Assembly: GCF_014698115.1 (NCBI RefSeq)
Contig: NZ_JACJSJ010000062.1
Location: forward strand, 1-47,802
Direction of reading: 5' to 3'
DNA: 47,802 nt
From: Nostoc sp. FACHB-973
GTDB taxonomy: Bacteria > Cyanobacteriota > Cyanobacteriia > Cyanobacteriales > Nostocaceae
Shown: positions 1-8,622 of the stretch, piece by piece
How the letters are laid out: each line of letters starts with the position of its first letter
How positions within the stretch are numbered: position 1 is the first letter of the stretch
Notes under the pieces: generated by a model
The model's input: only the letters and a program-made list of their open reading frames with translations
Told to the model about the DNA's origin: nothing
Database searches by the model: none
Translations under genes and position numbers: made by a program

Positions 1-82
1 CCAGGTACTGTGGCGAGGCTGGTTAAAATTGCACGACCTCTGTGAGGGGTGGCAGCTTGCAAAAGAGACTTAACGGGAAAAG

Positions 83-1345
83 TCAGGTTAATTTATAAGC
101 CTTGAGCTTTGATAGCGTTGTTGATGGTTGAGAATCATCTGTGATTTGGGAATTGGGATTAATATTTTTAATTTTTTGCACAGCTAAATTTTTAGATTCT
201 TCTAAAGATAACAATTGCTGAGATAAGTCATTGACATCAATTGCGATCGCTACAGGACAAGAATCTGCCTGATTTTGATTTTTAGGGATGAATTTAACTA
301 CCTCGGTGTCAAAGTTACTGCTTGGCTCAATTGGTTGCCAGTCGTTTGAAGGATATTTAATTGTGATGCCAGACTTAGGCTTGTTGTAAGTTTCAAAACT
401 AGGTTGGGGATTAATAATTTTAGATAAAATCCACAAAATTAGAGGAATAATTACGGCTGCTATACTCACACTTAGCCAAAGTTTCCCCGATCGCACTTTA
501 GGTGATAGTGTTTTGAGAGCTTGCAATACTTCATTTGCTGACTGGTAACGCTGGCGGTAGTCATAGCGCACCATTTTATCAATGATATTTGCTAGTTTAG
601 GGCTAACTTGGGTGCGTAGTTTACCGCCGTAGGCATCGCACCAAACAATCTCCCCTGTTTTTGAATCTGTCCGTATTCCTCCCGGATAAGGATTTATCCC
701 CGTTAATGCTTGAATAGCAATAATTCCCACTGCATAAATATCACTGGCGAAAGTAGGTTGACCTTTTGCCTGTTCGCCAGGCATATAACCAGGAGTCCCA
801 ATAGCAACAGTCAAAGTCATCTTTCCTTGAGGATTTACAACCTGAGTACTAACTTCTTTAACTGCACCAAAATCAATTAAAACAATTTTGCCATCTGAGC
901 GACGGCGGCGGATATTCGAGGGCTTGAGATCCCGATGGATTAAGTTCTGTTGATGAACAAAAGCTAAAACTTCTAAAATCTCTTGTAAAAGTTTAATGAC
1001 TATAGGTTCACTCAGTTGTTGACCTGAGATTAATTCTTCAGCTAAATCGTGACCTTCTATATATTCCTGTACTAGATAAAATTCTTGGTTTTCTTGAAAG
1101 AACGCCAACAGGCGCGGGATTTGGTCATGATGTCCTAAGCGTTCTAGCTTTTCTGCTTCGGTGTCAAACAATCTTTTGCCAATTGTCAAAGTATTTGGGT
1201 CAGTGGACATTGGTTTAAATTGCTTGACAATACATTGAGGCTTCCCAGGTCGTCCGGTGTCAAAGGCTGTGAAAGTAACTCCAAATCCACCTTTGCCGAG
1301 TTGTTCCAGAATTTGGTAGCGTCCACCGAGAATTTGACCTATCAT
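83..1345 (-). CDS. Ser/Thr protein kinase, Pkn2-type, single membrane anchor
   Basis: This is a eukaryotic-type Ser/Thr kinase of about 420 residues. Counting from the ATG at 1345, the glycine loop is LGKGGFG (16-22), the ATP lysine is in IVKQF (K41), the catalytic loop is HRDLKPSN (D139) and the metal site is DFG (158-160), so the kinase looks active. A hydrophobic segment near 291-311 would anchor it in the membrane, with about 100 residues of unassigned C-terminal domain beyond. The frame can be extended to a TTG at 1369. I prefer ATG 1345 because the protein then begins MIGQILGGRYQIL, as is common in cyanobacterial kinases. Substrates cannot be inferred. A second kinase of the same general type lies at 38064-39512, but their C-terminal domains differ. 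Confidence 0.9.
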   Translation of the reverse strand: MIGQILGGRYQILEQLGKGGFGVTFTAFDTGRPGKPQCIVKQFKPMSTDPNTLTIGKRLFDTEAEKLERLGHHDQIPRLLAFFQENQEFYLVQEYIEGHDLAEELISGQQLSEPIVIKLLQEILEVLAFVHQQNLIHRDLKPSNIRRRRSDGKIVLIDFGAVKEVSTQVVNPQGKMTLTVAIGTPGYMPGEQAKGQPTFASDIYAVGIIAIQALTGINPYPGGIRTDSKTGEIVWCDAYGGKLRTQVSPKLANIIDKMVRYDYRQRYQSANEVLQALKTLSPKVRSGKLWLSVSIAAVIIPLILWILSKIINPQPSFETYNKPKSGITIKYPSNDWQPIEPSSNFDTEVVKFIPKNQNQADSCPVAIAIDVNDLSQQLLSLEESKNLAVQKIKNINPNSQITDDSQPSTTLSKLKAYKLT

Positions 1346-1491
1346 CCCAGTCACCAATGTATCCTGCAATTTTTATACCATTTTCTCGGATTGCGAAAGT
1401 GCGATGAACCGTATTGCCCTGTGACTGTGTAAAATGTGCTATGAGGCTTCGTTTCCAGTAGATAATTGACAAAACTACTGGTATCCCGTAT

Positions 1492-1800
1492 ATGATAAAC
1501 GGTGTAGATGACTTTGAATGGGATAATAACAAAGCCATTGCCAATTGGCAAAAGTATGGTGTTAGTTTTTCTCAGGCAATCAAAGCGTTTAACGACCCCT
1601 TTGCCATAGAACGGTTTGATGAGCGTGAAAATGATGAGGAAGAGCGTATCAACCTGATTGGTATGTGTGATGGAGTACTGTTGCATGTAACCTATACCGA
1701 ACGGGGGGAGCGTATCCGGTTAATATGAGCCAGAAAGGCACAGAAACATGAACGAAACGACTATTACCGCGAGAATGCACAAGGATGGGACGGTGGTTGA
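1492..1800 (+). pseudogene. BrnT-family (DUF497) toxin gene with in-frame stop
   Basis: The reading frame encodes a BrnT-like RNase toxin: FEWDNNKAIANWQKYGVSF near the N-terminus and RGERIRLI at residue 78. A TGA at 1726-1728 follows. Beyond it the same frame continues ARKAQKHERNDYYREN and ends at a TGA at 1798-1800. In the family the motif is R-I-R-x-I-S-A-R-[RK]-A, so the TGA sits exactly at the conserved serine, as one C-to-G change in TCA would produce. The 3' end overlaps the start of the HTH gene at 1748, the usual toxin-antitoxin layout. The product is either a 78-residue truncated protein without the conserved C-terminal helix or, with readthrough, a 102-residue protein. Loss of toxicity is inferred. 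Confidence 0.75.
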
Positions 1801-2140
1801 AGTATTGCCTGATGGTAGCCAGCGACCATTTCCAGAACAGCTTATGCGTCACACGACTGAAGAAAAAATTCACGCGGCGGCTGTTAGTGACCCTGATGCT
1901 CGTCCGATGACAGAAGCTGAGTTACGCAACGCCAGACGTGTTCCCCGCACTAAAACCATACGCCGCGCATTGCGATTGACCCAGGAGGAATTTGCAGCGC
2001 GTTACCAGATCCCGCTTGGCACGTTGCGGGACTGGGAGCAAGGACGCAGCGAGCCAGACCAGACTGCAAAGGCATACCTCAAGGTTATTGCTGCCAATCC
2101 CGATGCCATCTATCAGGCATTGCAGGTTACTCCCCATTAA
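1748..2140 (+). CDS. XRE-type helix-turn-helix protein, probable antitoxin
   Basis: This 130-residue protein has a C-terminal HTH domain of the XRE/Cro type (about residues 65-125), with TIRRALRLTQEEFAARYQIP and GTLRDWEQGRSEPDQTAKAYL containing the recognition helix. The N-terminal part (DGTVVEVLPDGSQRPFP) is short and resembles the N-terminal segment of antitoxins that pair with BrnT-type toxins. It begins inside the 3' end of the broken brnT frame, so the two would be translated from one mRNA. It probably binds the toxin and represses its own promoter; that is family knowledge, not seen here. The gene itself has no lesion. Confidence 0.8.
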   Translation: MNETTITARMHKDGTVVEVLPDGSQRPFPEQLMRHTTEEKIHAAAVSDPDARPMTEAELRNARRVPRTKTIRRALRLTQEEFAARYQIPLGTLRDWEQGRSEPDQTAKAYLKVIAANPDAIYQALQVTPH

Positions 2141-2224
2141 GAGTCTTGATCTTTGGCAAATCATGATTTGCCGATCGTAGTAGAATTCAGAATTACAGCA
2201 ATTTTCAGGTAAATACACCACGTT

Positions 2225-2252
2225 GTAGGGGCGCCAAGCTTAGCGCCCCTAC
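2225..2252. repeat. Palindromic repeat GTAGGGGCGC hairpin
   Basis: A perfect 10-bp inverted repeat (arms 2225-2234 and 2243-2252, arm GTAGGGGCGC) encloses an 8-nt loop. Similar 'taggggc' palindromes recur in this window at 32379 and 37951. It lies downstream of the HTH gene and could act as a terminator-like hairpin, but no U-tract follows. Confidence 0.8.
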
Positions 2253-2305
2253 CGGGGATTGTGGTTCAAATAGATGAAAAACGCTGTAAAACAGCTGTGA
2301 ATGCT

Positions 2306-2336
2306 TGTAGAGACGTTGCATTGCAACGTCTCTACA
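2306..2336. repeat. 15-bp perfect palindrome
   Basis: Arms TGTAGAGACGTTGCA (2306-2320) and its complement (2322-2336) are separated by one base. This is a common type of dispersed Nostoc palindrome. It sits between the convergent HTH gene and rpaA, and could act as a bidirectional terminator. Confidence 0.85.
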
Positions 2337-2386
2337 CATTGGAAAATCCCGCCAATAACTCACTACTCAGGACTGCTGGGGTGATT

Positions 2387-3130
2387 TCATTCCACCACTG
2401 TTACGGAAGCTCCCTCTGCGGCTGGAGGTATACTCGGTAACTCCAGACAGTATCCAGCACCATACACTGTCTTGATGTAGCGGGGGTGGCGAGGATCTGG
2501 TTCTAGCTTGGTTCGTAAGTGACGAATATGGACTCGAATTGTTTCAATGTCGTCATCAGGATCGTAGCCCCAAACTTCTCTGAGGATTTCGCTGGGGGAA
2601 ACTGTTTGACCATGACGTTGCAGTAAGCAGTGAAGTAGCTCAAATTCCAAATGAGTCAATTTCACTGTCTCGTTGAACCAGATGGCCTCAAATCTTTCGG
2701 GAACGAGGGTGAGTGAGCCGTAGTTGAGAATCTCACTGTGTTTGGCTGCTTGGGGAATGCGGTCGGTACGTCGCAAAAGTGCCCGCACCCGCGCTAGCAG
2801 TTCTTCAACTTCAAAAGGCTTGGTGAGGTAGTCATCTGCGCCAGCGTTAAAGCCTTCCACCTTGTCCTGAGTTTGGCTCAAAGCCGTCAACATTAACACG
2901 GGAATCTCGGCGGTGCGATCGTCGCGGCGCAGGCGTTGGCAAACTGTAAATCCATCTACTCTGGGCAGCATCAGATCGAGCATGATCAAGTCTGGTTGTA
3001 GCTGGAGAGCCAGCGCTTGACCTTTGATGCCGTCTTCAGCTTGACTAACATCGTAGCCAGCCATTTCCAAGTTGACGGCAACTAGTTCTGAAATCGCTGG
3101 GTCATCGTCTATGACAAGAATCCTCGGCAT
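2387..3130 (-). CDS. rpaA: OmpR-type response regulator RpaA
   Basis: This 247-residue two-domain regulator matches RpaA of other cyanobacteria almost word for word from memory (MPRILVIDDDPAISELVAVNLEMAG...). The receiver has the acidic triplet D8-D10, the phospho-acceptor D52, T82 and K104. The winged-helix DNA-binding domain (about 140-240) ends RHPRYIKTVYGAGYCLELP. RpaA is the main output regulator of the Kai clock, phosphorylated by SasA, and was first described for phycobilisome association. An in-frame ATG at 3259 exists, but the 43 residues before MPRIL are low-complexity and not conserved, so 3130 is the start. It is transcribed divergently from the hydrolase at 3345. Confidence 0.95.
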   Translation of the reverse strand: MPRILVIDDDPAISELVAVNLEMAGYDVSQAEDGIKGQALALQLQPDLIMLDLMLPRVDGFTVCQRLRRDDRTAEIPVLMLTALSQTQDKVEGFNAGADDYLTKPFEVEELLARVRALLRRTDRIPQAAKHSEILNYGSLTLVPERFEAIWFNETVKLTHLEFELLHCLLQRHGQTVSPSEILREVWGYDPDDDIETIRVHIRHLRTKLEPDPRHPRYIKTVYGAGYCLELPSIPPAAEGASVTVVE

Positions 3131-3344
3131 TCTTAAAAAATTATTACTACTTATTAAGGATAAATAACAACCTTTGATAGATACAAAGATTTTTGAATCG
3201 ATTCTAAAAAAGATTTTAAATCTTACATAAATATTAAGATTAAATGACGGTGAAATCAAGACTCAATTAAACGAAATCTTATAGTCTATGATGTGTTATA
3301 CTCGCCCCTACAATCCGTCTTGGTTTTTACAAAATGGTGTGATC

Positions 3345-4352
3345 ATGACTGTACACACTGCTTTGTGCGGCAAGCGTTATTGGGAAACTAAAACTCAAGA
3401 CCCAGAACCTTCTTATCACGAACAAATTTTTATCGGTGCCCAAGGTGTGCCAATTTTTGGCTTGGTTGCCATTCCTGAAAATGCTCATAGTACGATTATC
3501 GGTACTTATGGGATTACAGGAGAGTTAGAAACACAATGGTATTTGAGGGTATTAGGACGTAAGGCTTTCGCTCAAGGATATGCTGTGGTGTTATTTGATT
3601 GGCGTGCCCACGGCAAAACAGCCGAATTGTCGCCGACTCTAACTTCCGATGGTCTTTACGAGGGGGAAGATTATGTTCGCATCGCTGCGGCTGCTAAGGC
3701 AATGGGATGTCCGGGGAAATTTTGGTTTACAGGGTTTTCTTTGGGAGGACAATTGGCGCTGTGGGGCGTGAAAGTTGCTGGGGAAGTGATTAAGGAGTAT
3801 GAAGATTTAGGGTTAGAAGATAGCGATATTGGTGGTGGTATGGTAATTTGTCCGAGTTTGGATTCAGAGCGATCGCTATCTTATCTAGTTGCAAAACCTT
3901 TTGGCAGATATTTGGAAGCCGGAATTGCCAGGGATTTAAAAAAACTGGCGTGGCGACTACATGATACACATCCCGGAAGCTTTGACCCTGCGGCCATTGA
4001 ACGGGCGAATAGCATCTGGGGATTTGACAATGAATTGGTAATTAATCGACTAGGTTTTTCTTCTGTAGAGGCATATTACCAAGCTAGTAGTGCTTTAAAA
4101 ATATTGCCGCAAATCTCAAAACCAACTTTGATTATTTATGCCGCCGATGACCCACTTTTTGACCCAGCTATTATACCGGAATTACAAGTTGCTTGCGATA
4201 ATAATCCGGCAATAGATTTGTTACTCACTCAATACGGCGGTCATGTTGGCTATTTGAGTAGTAAAAAGTGCCAACGGGAATTACAAGATCCTGATATTTG
4301 GTGGGCATGGAATCGGATTTTACAGTGGTTGGAGCAAAAGCGAACAGAGTAG
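3345..4352 (+). CDS. Alpha/beta-fold hydrolase, YheT-like
   Basis: The product is a serine hydrolase of the alpha/beta superfamily. It shows a GTYGITGELETQWY oxyanion region, the FDWRAHGKT strand-loop, and the nucleophile elbow GFSLGG with the active serine. The later acid lies in YAADDPLFD and the histidine in QYGGHVGYL, so the triad is complete. Length (335 residues) and the HVGY ending fit the YheT/EMB8-like group, whose substrates are mostly unknown. The frame is open to an ATG at 3288. ATG 3345 (MTVHTALCGKRYW) was chosen because the preceding 19 residues look unconserved; neither has a clear ribosome binding site. It is not obviously linked to glycolipid synthesis. Confidence 0.85.
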   Translation: MTVHTALCGKRYWETKTQDPEPSYHEQIFIGAQGVPIFGLVAIPENAHSTIIGTYGITGELETQWYLRVLGRKAFAQGYAVVLFDWRAHGKTAELSPTLTSDGLYEGEDYVRIAAAAKAMGCPGKFWFTGFSLGGQLALWGVKVAGEVIKEYEDLGLEDSDIGGGMVICPSLDSERSLSYLVAKPFGRYLEAGIARDLKKLAWRLHDTHPGSFDPAAIERANSIWGFDNELVINRLGFSSVEAYYQASSALKILPQISKPTLIIYAADDPLFDPAIIPELQVACDNNPAIDLLLTQYGGHVGYLSSKKCQRELQDPDIWWAWNRILQWLEQKRTE

Positions 4353-4506
4353 TAGGCAAAACAATTTTCCAGTTCAAGACTTACGCAAAAATTGCCAAAA
4401 AGCTCAATAATAAAATATTGCAATATAGCAGCCCTAAATCATTCGTGAAAAAAATTCATTGCCTATTGTCTGCCTCCACAACTAATTTCACAACTTGACC
4501 CAGAAG

Positions 4507-4674
4507 CTACCACAATATACTTGGTATACCAGCAATGACAGAAGCAATACCTGTCCAGAGAGTAAAGCGTTCAATATCTAGTTCATCCAAAGCAACGCTC
4601 ATTTGCTTAATTGCTAATAGTAGTGCTGTCAGTAGCAGCACAAAGAATGCAAGGTACTCCAAAGTAACAATCAT
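4507..4674 (-). CDS. Small hydrophobic protein (55 aa)
   Basis: An uninterrupted minus-strand frame from ATG 4674 to TAG 4507 encodes a protein beginning MIVTLEYLAFFVLLLTALL and ending ASVIAGIPSILW. It has two hydrophobic stretches (about residues 7-20 and 41-54) separated by a charged linker with KQMSVALDELDIERF, which looks like a small two-helix membrane protein rather than random translation. I do not recognise a family. It fills most of the gap between the hydrolase and hetI. Confidence 0.55.
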   Translation of the reverse strand: MIVTLEYLAFFVLLLTALLLAIKQMSVALDELDIERFTLWTGIASVIAGIPSILW

Positions 4675-4908
4675 TCATCCTCGCTATATCTAAAATAAAG
4701 TTGTTCTAATAGGTTTTTAGCAAGCTTTGGCAAGGTTTTTTTGTTCGAGATTTAACCGTTTATGAGAAAAATTATTTACCAGTGAAGAAACAAGTTTACT
4801 AAAGCTGACGGAAAGATTTAAGATAGCAAAGATGTGATTTTTCGAGCGCGGTTAGTTGCAACACTGCAAACGGCTGGTAGCCGAGAAAGCTGTGAACATG
4901 CGAGGCGA

Positions 4909-4936
4909 TTGCTTTGGCATAGCACATTAGTATAAT
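4909..4936 (+). promoter_or_regulatory. Putative sigma70-type promoter upstream of hetI
   Basis: TTGCTT at 4909-4914 and a perfect TATAAT at 4931-4936 are separated by 16 bp, and lie about 45 bp upstream of the hetI start. The assignment rests on sequence match only. No NtcA box (GTA-N8-TAC) was seen nearby. Confidence 0.35.
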
Positions 4937-4984
4937 ATTGCGAATAATTGTCGTAATTAAAGAAACTACTAGAGTACAACTCCC

Positions 4985-5704
4985 TTGACTCCTCCTAATC
5001 ATCTTTGGCTACCTGCACCGACAGATTTAACTTTATTACCGGATGAAATTCATCTCTGGCGCATAAATCTTGAGCAACCAGAAGCACAGTTGCAACATTT
5101 GAGAACAACCCTTTCTAGTGATGAAATTGCTCGTGCTGAACGATTTTATTTTCAGGAACATCGGCAGCGTTTCATCGCTGGGCGTGGTATTCTGCGAAGT
5201 ATATTAGGTCGTTATTTGGGTATTAAGCCATCAGAAGTTGAGTTTAATTATCAACAGCGTGGCAAACCAATATTAGCAGATAGCTTTGCTGACAGTGGAC
5301 TAGAGTTTAACTTATCTCACTCCCAAGAGTTAGGTTTGTGTGCGGTGAATTATAAGCGCGAAATTGGTGTAGATTTAGAATATATTCGTCCGGTTTCAGA
5401 TTTAGAAGCTCTTGCCAAACGATTCTTTTTAACGAGAGAATATGAAATGTTGCGATCGCTCCCTTCAAACCAACAGCAAGAGGTATTTTTCCGTTACTGG
5501 ACTTGCAAGGAAGCTTATTTAAAAGCAACTGGAGACGGAATATCCCAGCTAGAGGAAGTTGAAGTGTTCCTCACTCCCACAGAACCAGCCAAGTTACAGA
5601 TATCAGAACACTGGAGTCTTTTTGAATTAGTACCTGCCAATAATTATGTTGCTGCTGTTGCTGTAGCGAATTTTGGCTGCAACTTAAAATGTTGGCAATA
5701 TTAA
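4985..5704 (+). CDS. hetI: HetI, Sfp-type 4'-phosphopantetheinyl transferase
   Basis: HetI transfers phosphopantetheine from CoA to carrier proteins; here the obvious clients are the ACPs of HglE and HglB in the same cluster. All Sfp-type motifs are present: GRGILRSILGRYLG (66-79), RGKP (92-95), FNLSHS (108-113), the Mg-binding GVDLEYI (128-134, D130) and WTCKEAYLKATG (172-183, E176). At 239 residues it is normal family size and closely resembles Anabaena HetI as remembered. The start is a TTG at 4985; an in-frame TAG at 4970-4972 and the lack of any other upstream start leave little choice. It converges on the SDR gene, 85 bp away, as hetI and hetN do in Anabaena. Confidence 0.95.
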   Translation: MTPPNHLWLPAPTDLTLLPDEIHLWRINLEQPEAQLQHLRTTLSSDEIARAERFYFQEHRQRFIAGRGILRSILGRYLGIKPSEVEFNYQQRGKPILADSFADSGLEFNLSHSQELGLCAVNYKREIGVDLEYIRPVSDLEALAKRFFLTREYEMLRSLPSNQQQEVFFRYWTCKEAYLKATGDGISQLEEVEVFLTPTEPAKLQISEHWSLFELVPANNYVAAVAVANFGCNLKCWQY

Positions 5705-5730
5705 TGGGCATTGGGCATTGGTTATTCTTT

Positions 5731-5771
5731 CTCCCCCTGCCTCCCCTGCTCCCCCTGCTCCCCCTGCTCTC
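5731..5771. repeat. C-rich tandem repeat (CTCCCCCTG units)
   Basis: Tandem 8-9 bp units of the CTCCCCCTG/CTCCCCTG type lie between the convergent hetI and SDR genes. The same unit appears in both orientations at 39825-39966. Confidence 0.75.
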
Positions 5772-5789
5772 TTAACTCCCTCATCCCCC

Positions 5790-6593
5790 CTACTTCTCTT
5801 CCTGCATATTTCTGACAATTTTCGTCACGATTCTTCTAGGTACAAATCTGACACTTTTTGCTAGTAGTTTATTCATGAAACCAGGAATGACAATGGTTTT
5901 GCCTCTCATTAGGGCGCGATAACCAATTTCGGCTACTGTTTGTGCATCCATCATTCTCTTACCCTTGAGCATTTTAGAGTCTGCCATTCCCGTTCTTTGA
6001 TGGAAGGCTGATTCTGTGGAACCTGGGCAAAGAACTGTCACAGTGACGCCTGTACCTTCTAATTCATTGGCGATCGCTTCTGAAAACGATAAAATATAAG
6101 CCTTAGTCGCAAAATAAACCGCCATCAAAGGCCCTGGTTGAAAAGCAGCAGCCGAGGCGACGTTTAATATTTTTCCTTCACCTTGCTTAACCATATCCTG
6201 GAGAAATAGCTTAGTTAAATGGGTGAGACACACCAAATTTACCTGTAGCATTTCCAACTCAGCAGCTAGATTGGTTTCCTGAAATAATCCATAAATACCA
6301 AATCCAGCATTATTTACCAATACATCAACCTTAATATTGGCTTGTTGCAATTCCGTGAAAATTTCTTCTGGAGAGGTTGATATCGATAAATCTTTAACAA
6401 TACCTTTGACGAAATTTCCGAATTTCGACTGAAATTTATCTGCAATTTCTCCTAGCTTTAGCCCATTTTTATCTACCAAGACAAGATTGTAATCATCAGC
6501 AGCAAAAATACACGCTAATTCGTAACCAATTCCACTTGCCGCTCCAGTAATAAGAGCAGTTTTTTTGCTCTGTGCTTGATGTGTTGTGTTCAT
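5790..6593 (-). CDS. Short-chain dehydrogenase in the hetN position
   Basis: This 267-residue classical SDR has TGAASGIG (16-23) for NAD(P) binding, NNAG (94-97), catalytic S147, and Y160-xxx-K164, so it should be an active oxidoreductase, presumably a ketoacyl reductase. It lies between hglB and hetI, where Anabaena has hetN, and would be called hetN by position. I leave the symbol blank. Anabaena HetN as I recall it differs clearly in sequence, and its ERGSGR segment, needed for repression of differentiation, is here KQGEGK (136-141). It starts 511 bp downstream of the hglB stop, so it probably has its own promoter. An HGL-related reduction or an unrelated lipid role are both possible. Confidence 0.85.
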   Translation of the reverse strand: MNTTHQAQSKKTALITGAASGIGYELACIFAADDYNLVLVDKNGLKLGEIADKFQSKFGNFVKGIVKDLSISTSPEEIFTELQQANIKVDVLVNNAGFGIYGLFQETNLAAELEMLQVNLVCLTHLTKLFLQDMVKQGEGKILNVASAAAFQPGPLMAVYFATKAYILSFSEAIANELEGTGVTVTVLCPGSTESAFHQRTGMADSKMLKGKRMMDAQTVAEIGYRALMRGKTIVIPGFMNKLLAKSVRFVPRRIVTKIVRNMQEEK

Positions 6594-7105
6594 GTAAGAA
6601 TGTTGGTGAATTCAACTGAATGAAACTGCTTTGCATTGACAGTGGTTATTGTTCTACAATTAAGTATGCGTAATATCTCAATCTACGATAAACGTCTTGA
6701 GTCAAAATAATTTGTAATTTGCTTTGGAATTACCAATTAAGCGTTGATGTACAAGGAAAAATCAAGAGACACCCTCTACATACACATATTGATTAAGAAA
6801 CAAAAATCGGTGAATTCAAAGTTTAATGTCCTACATCAACCATTGTATACTGTTTTTTTTGTCAAGATGTTAATTTTAAAATTTACATTTATAGAACAGG
6901 AGTCAAAATGGGCTACGCCCCGCTGCGCTAACAGAATTAGCGAAAACTCTACCCTTTTATGGATAGAGTTTGGCAATGGTAATATTTCATACTTATTCTT
7001 CAAGCTTCAGAGTATAAATTCGCTTCTGATCATACATTTTTAAATTTTGGATTTTGAATATTAAATCCAAAATCCAAAACCTAAAATCTAAAATTGCCTG
7101 GGTTT
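6594..7105. other. Intergenic spacer, no gene recognised
   Basis: The spacer between the SDR and hglB is AT-rich and holds a dispersed repeat (6910-6934) and heptamer repeats of the AAATCCA/AAATCTA type (about 7039-7095). A plus-strand frame at 6744-7043 has no recognisable protein character and runs through the repeat, so it is not called. Confidence 0.6.
6910..6934 (+). repeat. Dispersed 25-bp repeat, copy 1
   Basis: This is a GC-rich 25-mer beginning GGGCTACGCCCC and ending GCGCTAACAG. Near-identical copies occur at 24448-24471 (minus), 28549-28573 (minus) and 31812-31836 (plus), all in spacers and mostly next to AGAATTC/GAGTCAG heptamers. Confidence 0.85.
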
Positions 7106-8620
7106 CTAAGCGATATTCAAGAAACCTGTTTGAATCAAATAGGCAGTATAAGTCATAAACAATTGAGAGTCAATGGTCGGACAAACAATAGAACTTCCTG
7201 CTAGTGCATGGAGGGTATCTTGGCAGCTAATATGGGGTCTTCTAGCTTGCAAGTATAAATCAGGAATAGTCAGTTGTTCATCAGACCAGCGTTCCAGTAA
7301 AAAGGGTCGCAGAGTGTATAAAGGATTGTCTACAGAAGACACATTATTGACTAACTCTGATTGCCATTTTTCGTAGGGAATCATCTCAACGGAATAACCA
7401 AAAGAACGTATCCAGTCAACTAAGATTTTCAAAGGTGCAGGTTGGGGATGTTGTAGATGGAAAGCCTTACCTATGGATTCTTTTTGGCGTGATAGATAGA
7501 CAATGGCTTTACTAACATAGTCTACGGGAGACATATCTAACATATATTCTACATCGGGAAAACTTCCCATTTGTAGACAGCCTTTGGCCATCAAATTGAT
7601 AAAGTCATGGGTGTTACAAATGCCTGTTTTACTGTCTCCAGAAATCAGAGGTGGGCGATAGATAGTTACAGGAAGTCCTCGGTCACCGGCGATTTTAACT
7701 AACTTTTCAGCTACCCATTTAGTTTGAGAGTAACCAAGATAAATACCTTCCCAATGACTAAATTCATCCTGTTCTTTGACAACCTGACCAGCATAAGCAG
7801 GTGATTCAAAAACAGCAACACTAGAAACGTAATGTACAGGCTTAACTTTAACTTGACATGCTAATCTTAAAACTTCTTGAGTTCCCAGAACGTTAGCAGC
7901 CTTCAATGCCGAGTAGGGGTAAACATAATTCAGCAAAGCACCGCTATGATAGATACTATCAATTTTGGCAGCTAAGACTTGAAATTGTTCTAAGCCAAGA
8001 CCTAATAATGGTAGAGATAAATCGCCGACAACAGGAATAATTCTAGAATTAAACTCTTCCTGCCAAATTGCATATTGTTGCAGATTATTTTGCAGTTTAG
8101 TCTTACCGGCTTCAGCATTATCAGCACGGACTAAACAATAGATATCCGCGTTGGTTTCTTGTAGTAATTCCCGGATGACAAAAGCTCCTAAAAAGCCTGT
8201 TCCTCCAGTTAAAAAGATGTTTTTAGGTTCACCTACAGGTAGATTAGAAGCAGCACCAGGATGAATGGTGGGGTCGAGAACAGCCTCGGCACCTAAATCT
8301 AAAAACACGGGGGCAGTATTAGCGTTAGAAGATGCCACCTTTGTATCTTGAATCCCTGAATCTTCTTGCACTTCTTCAGCTAAACGCTGTGAAAGTGCAG
8401 CAATACTTGGGTAATGCCATAACAGTAGGGGAGATGGTTGAAATCCTAGCAATTTTTCTAATTTACCTACTAGAATCATTGCCTGGGCAGAATCTAAACC
8501 ATAGTTTTCTAAATTTTCTTCGATATCTATTTCAGAAGTTTCTACTCCTAGCAACTGGGCTAAGTTAGATACCAAAAAAATCTGAATATCTGCTGCGGTC
8601 AAAGACTGTTTTAAAGTCAT
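7106..8620 (-). CDS. hglB: HglB/HetM, ACP-thioester reductase
   Basis: This 504-residue protein ends the aglycone assembly line. An N-terminal carrier domain has the pantetheine serine in YGLDSAQAM (S44). A C-terminal thioester-reductase domain begins with the NADPH motif LTGGTGFLG (137-144) and carries Y297-xxx-K301 (YSQTKW). It would accept the finished chain and release it by NADPH reduction as an aldehyde or alcohol, consistent with the long-chain alcohols of HGLs. The start is only 2 bp after the hglA stop, and its GGAG ribosome binding site lies within the last codons of hglA, indicating translational coupling. The architecture and position match Anabaena HetM/HglB. Confidence 0.95.
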   Translation of the reverse strand: MTLKQSLTAADIQIFLVSNLAQLLGVETSEIDIEENLENYGLDSAQAMILVGKLEKLLGFQPSPLLLWHYPSIAALSQRLAEEVQEDSGIQDTKVASSNANTAPVFLDLGAEAVLDPTIHPGAASNLPVGEPKNIFLTGGTGFLGAFVIRELLQETNADIYCLVRADNAEAGKTKLQNNLQQYAIWQEEFNSRIIPVVGDLSLPLLGLGLEQFQVLAAKIDSIYHSGALLNYVYPYSALKAANVLGTQEVLRLACQVKVKPVHYVSSVAVFESPAYAGQVVKEQDEFSHWEGIYLGYSQTKWVAEKLVKIAGDRGLPVTIYRPPLISGDSKTGICNTHDFINLMAKGCLQMGSFPDVEYMLDMSPVDYVSKAIVYLSRQKESIGKAFHLQHPQPAPLKILVDWIRSFGYSVEMIPYEKWQSELVNNVSSVDNPLYTLRPFLLERWSDEQLTIPDLYLQARRPHISCQDTLHALAGSSIVCPTIDSQLFMTYTAYLIQTGFLNIA

Positions 8621-8622
8621 TT

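Noticed and set aside
4799..5002. Minus-strand 67-codon frame over the hetI start
   Set aside because: It overlaps the hetI promoter and start, has no family resemblance, and has a poor start context.
6744..7043. 99-codon plus-strand frame upstream of hglB
   Set aside because: Composition is AT-driven, it runs through the dispersed 25-mer, and no protein feature is recognisable.
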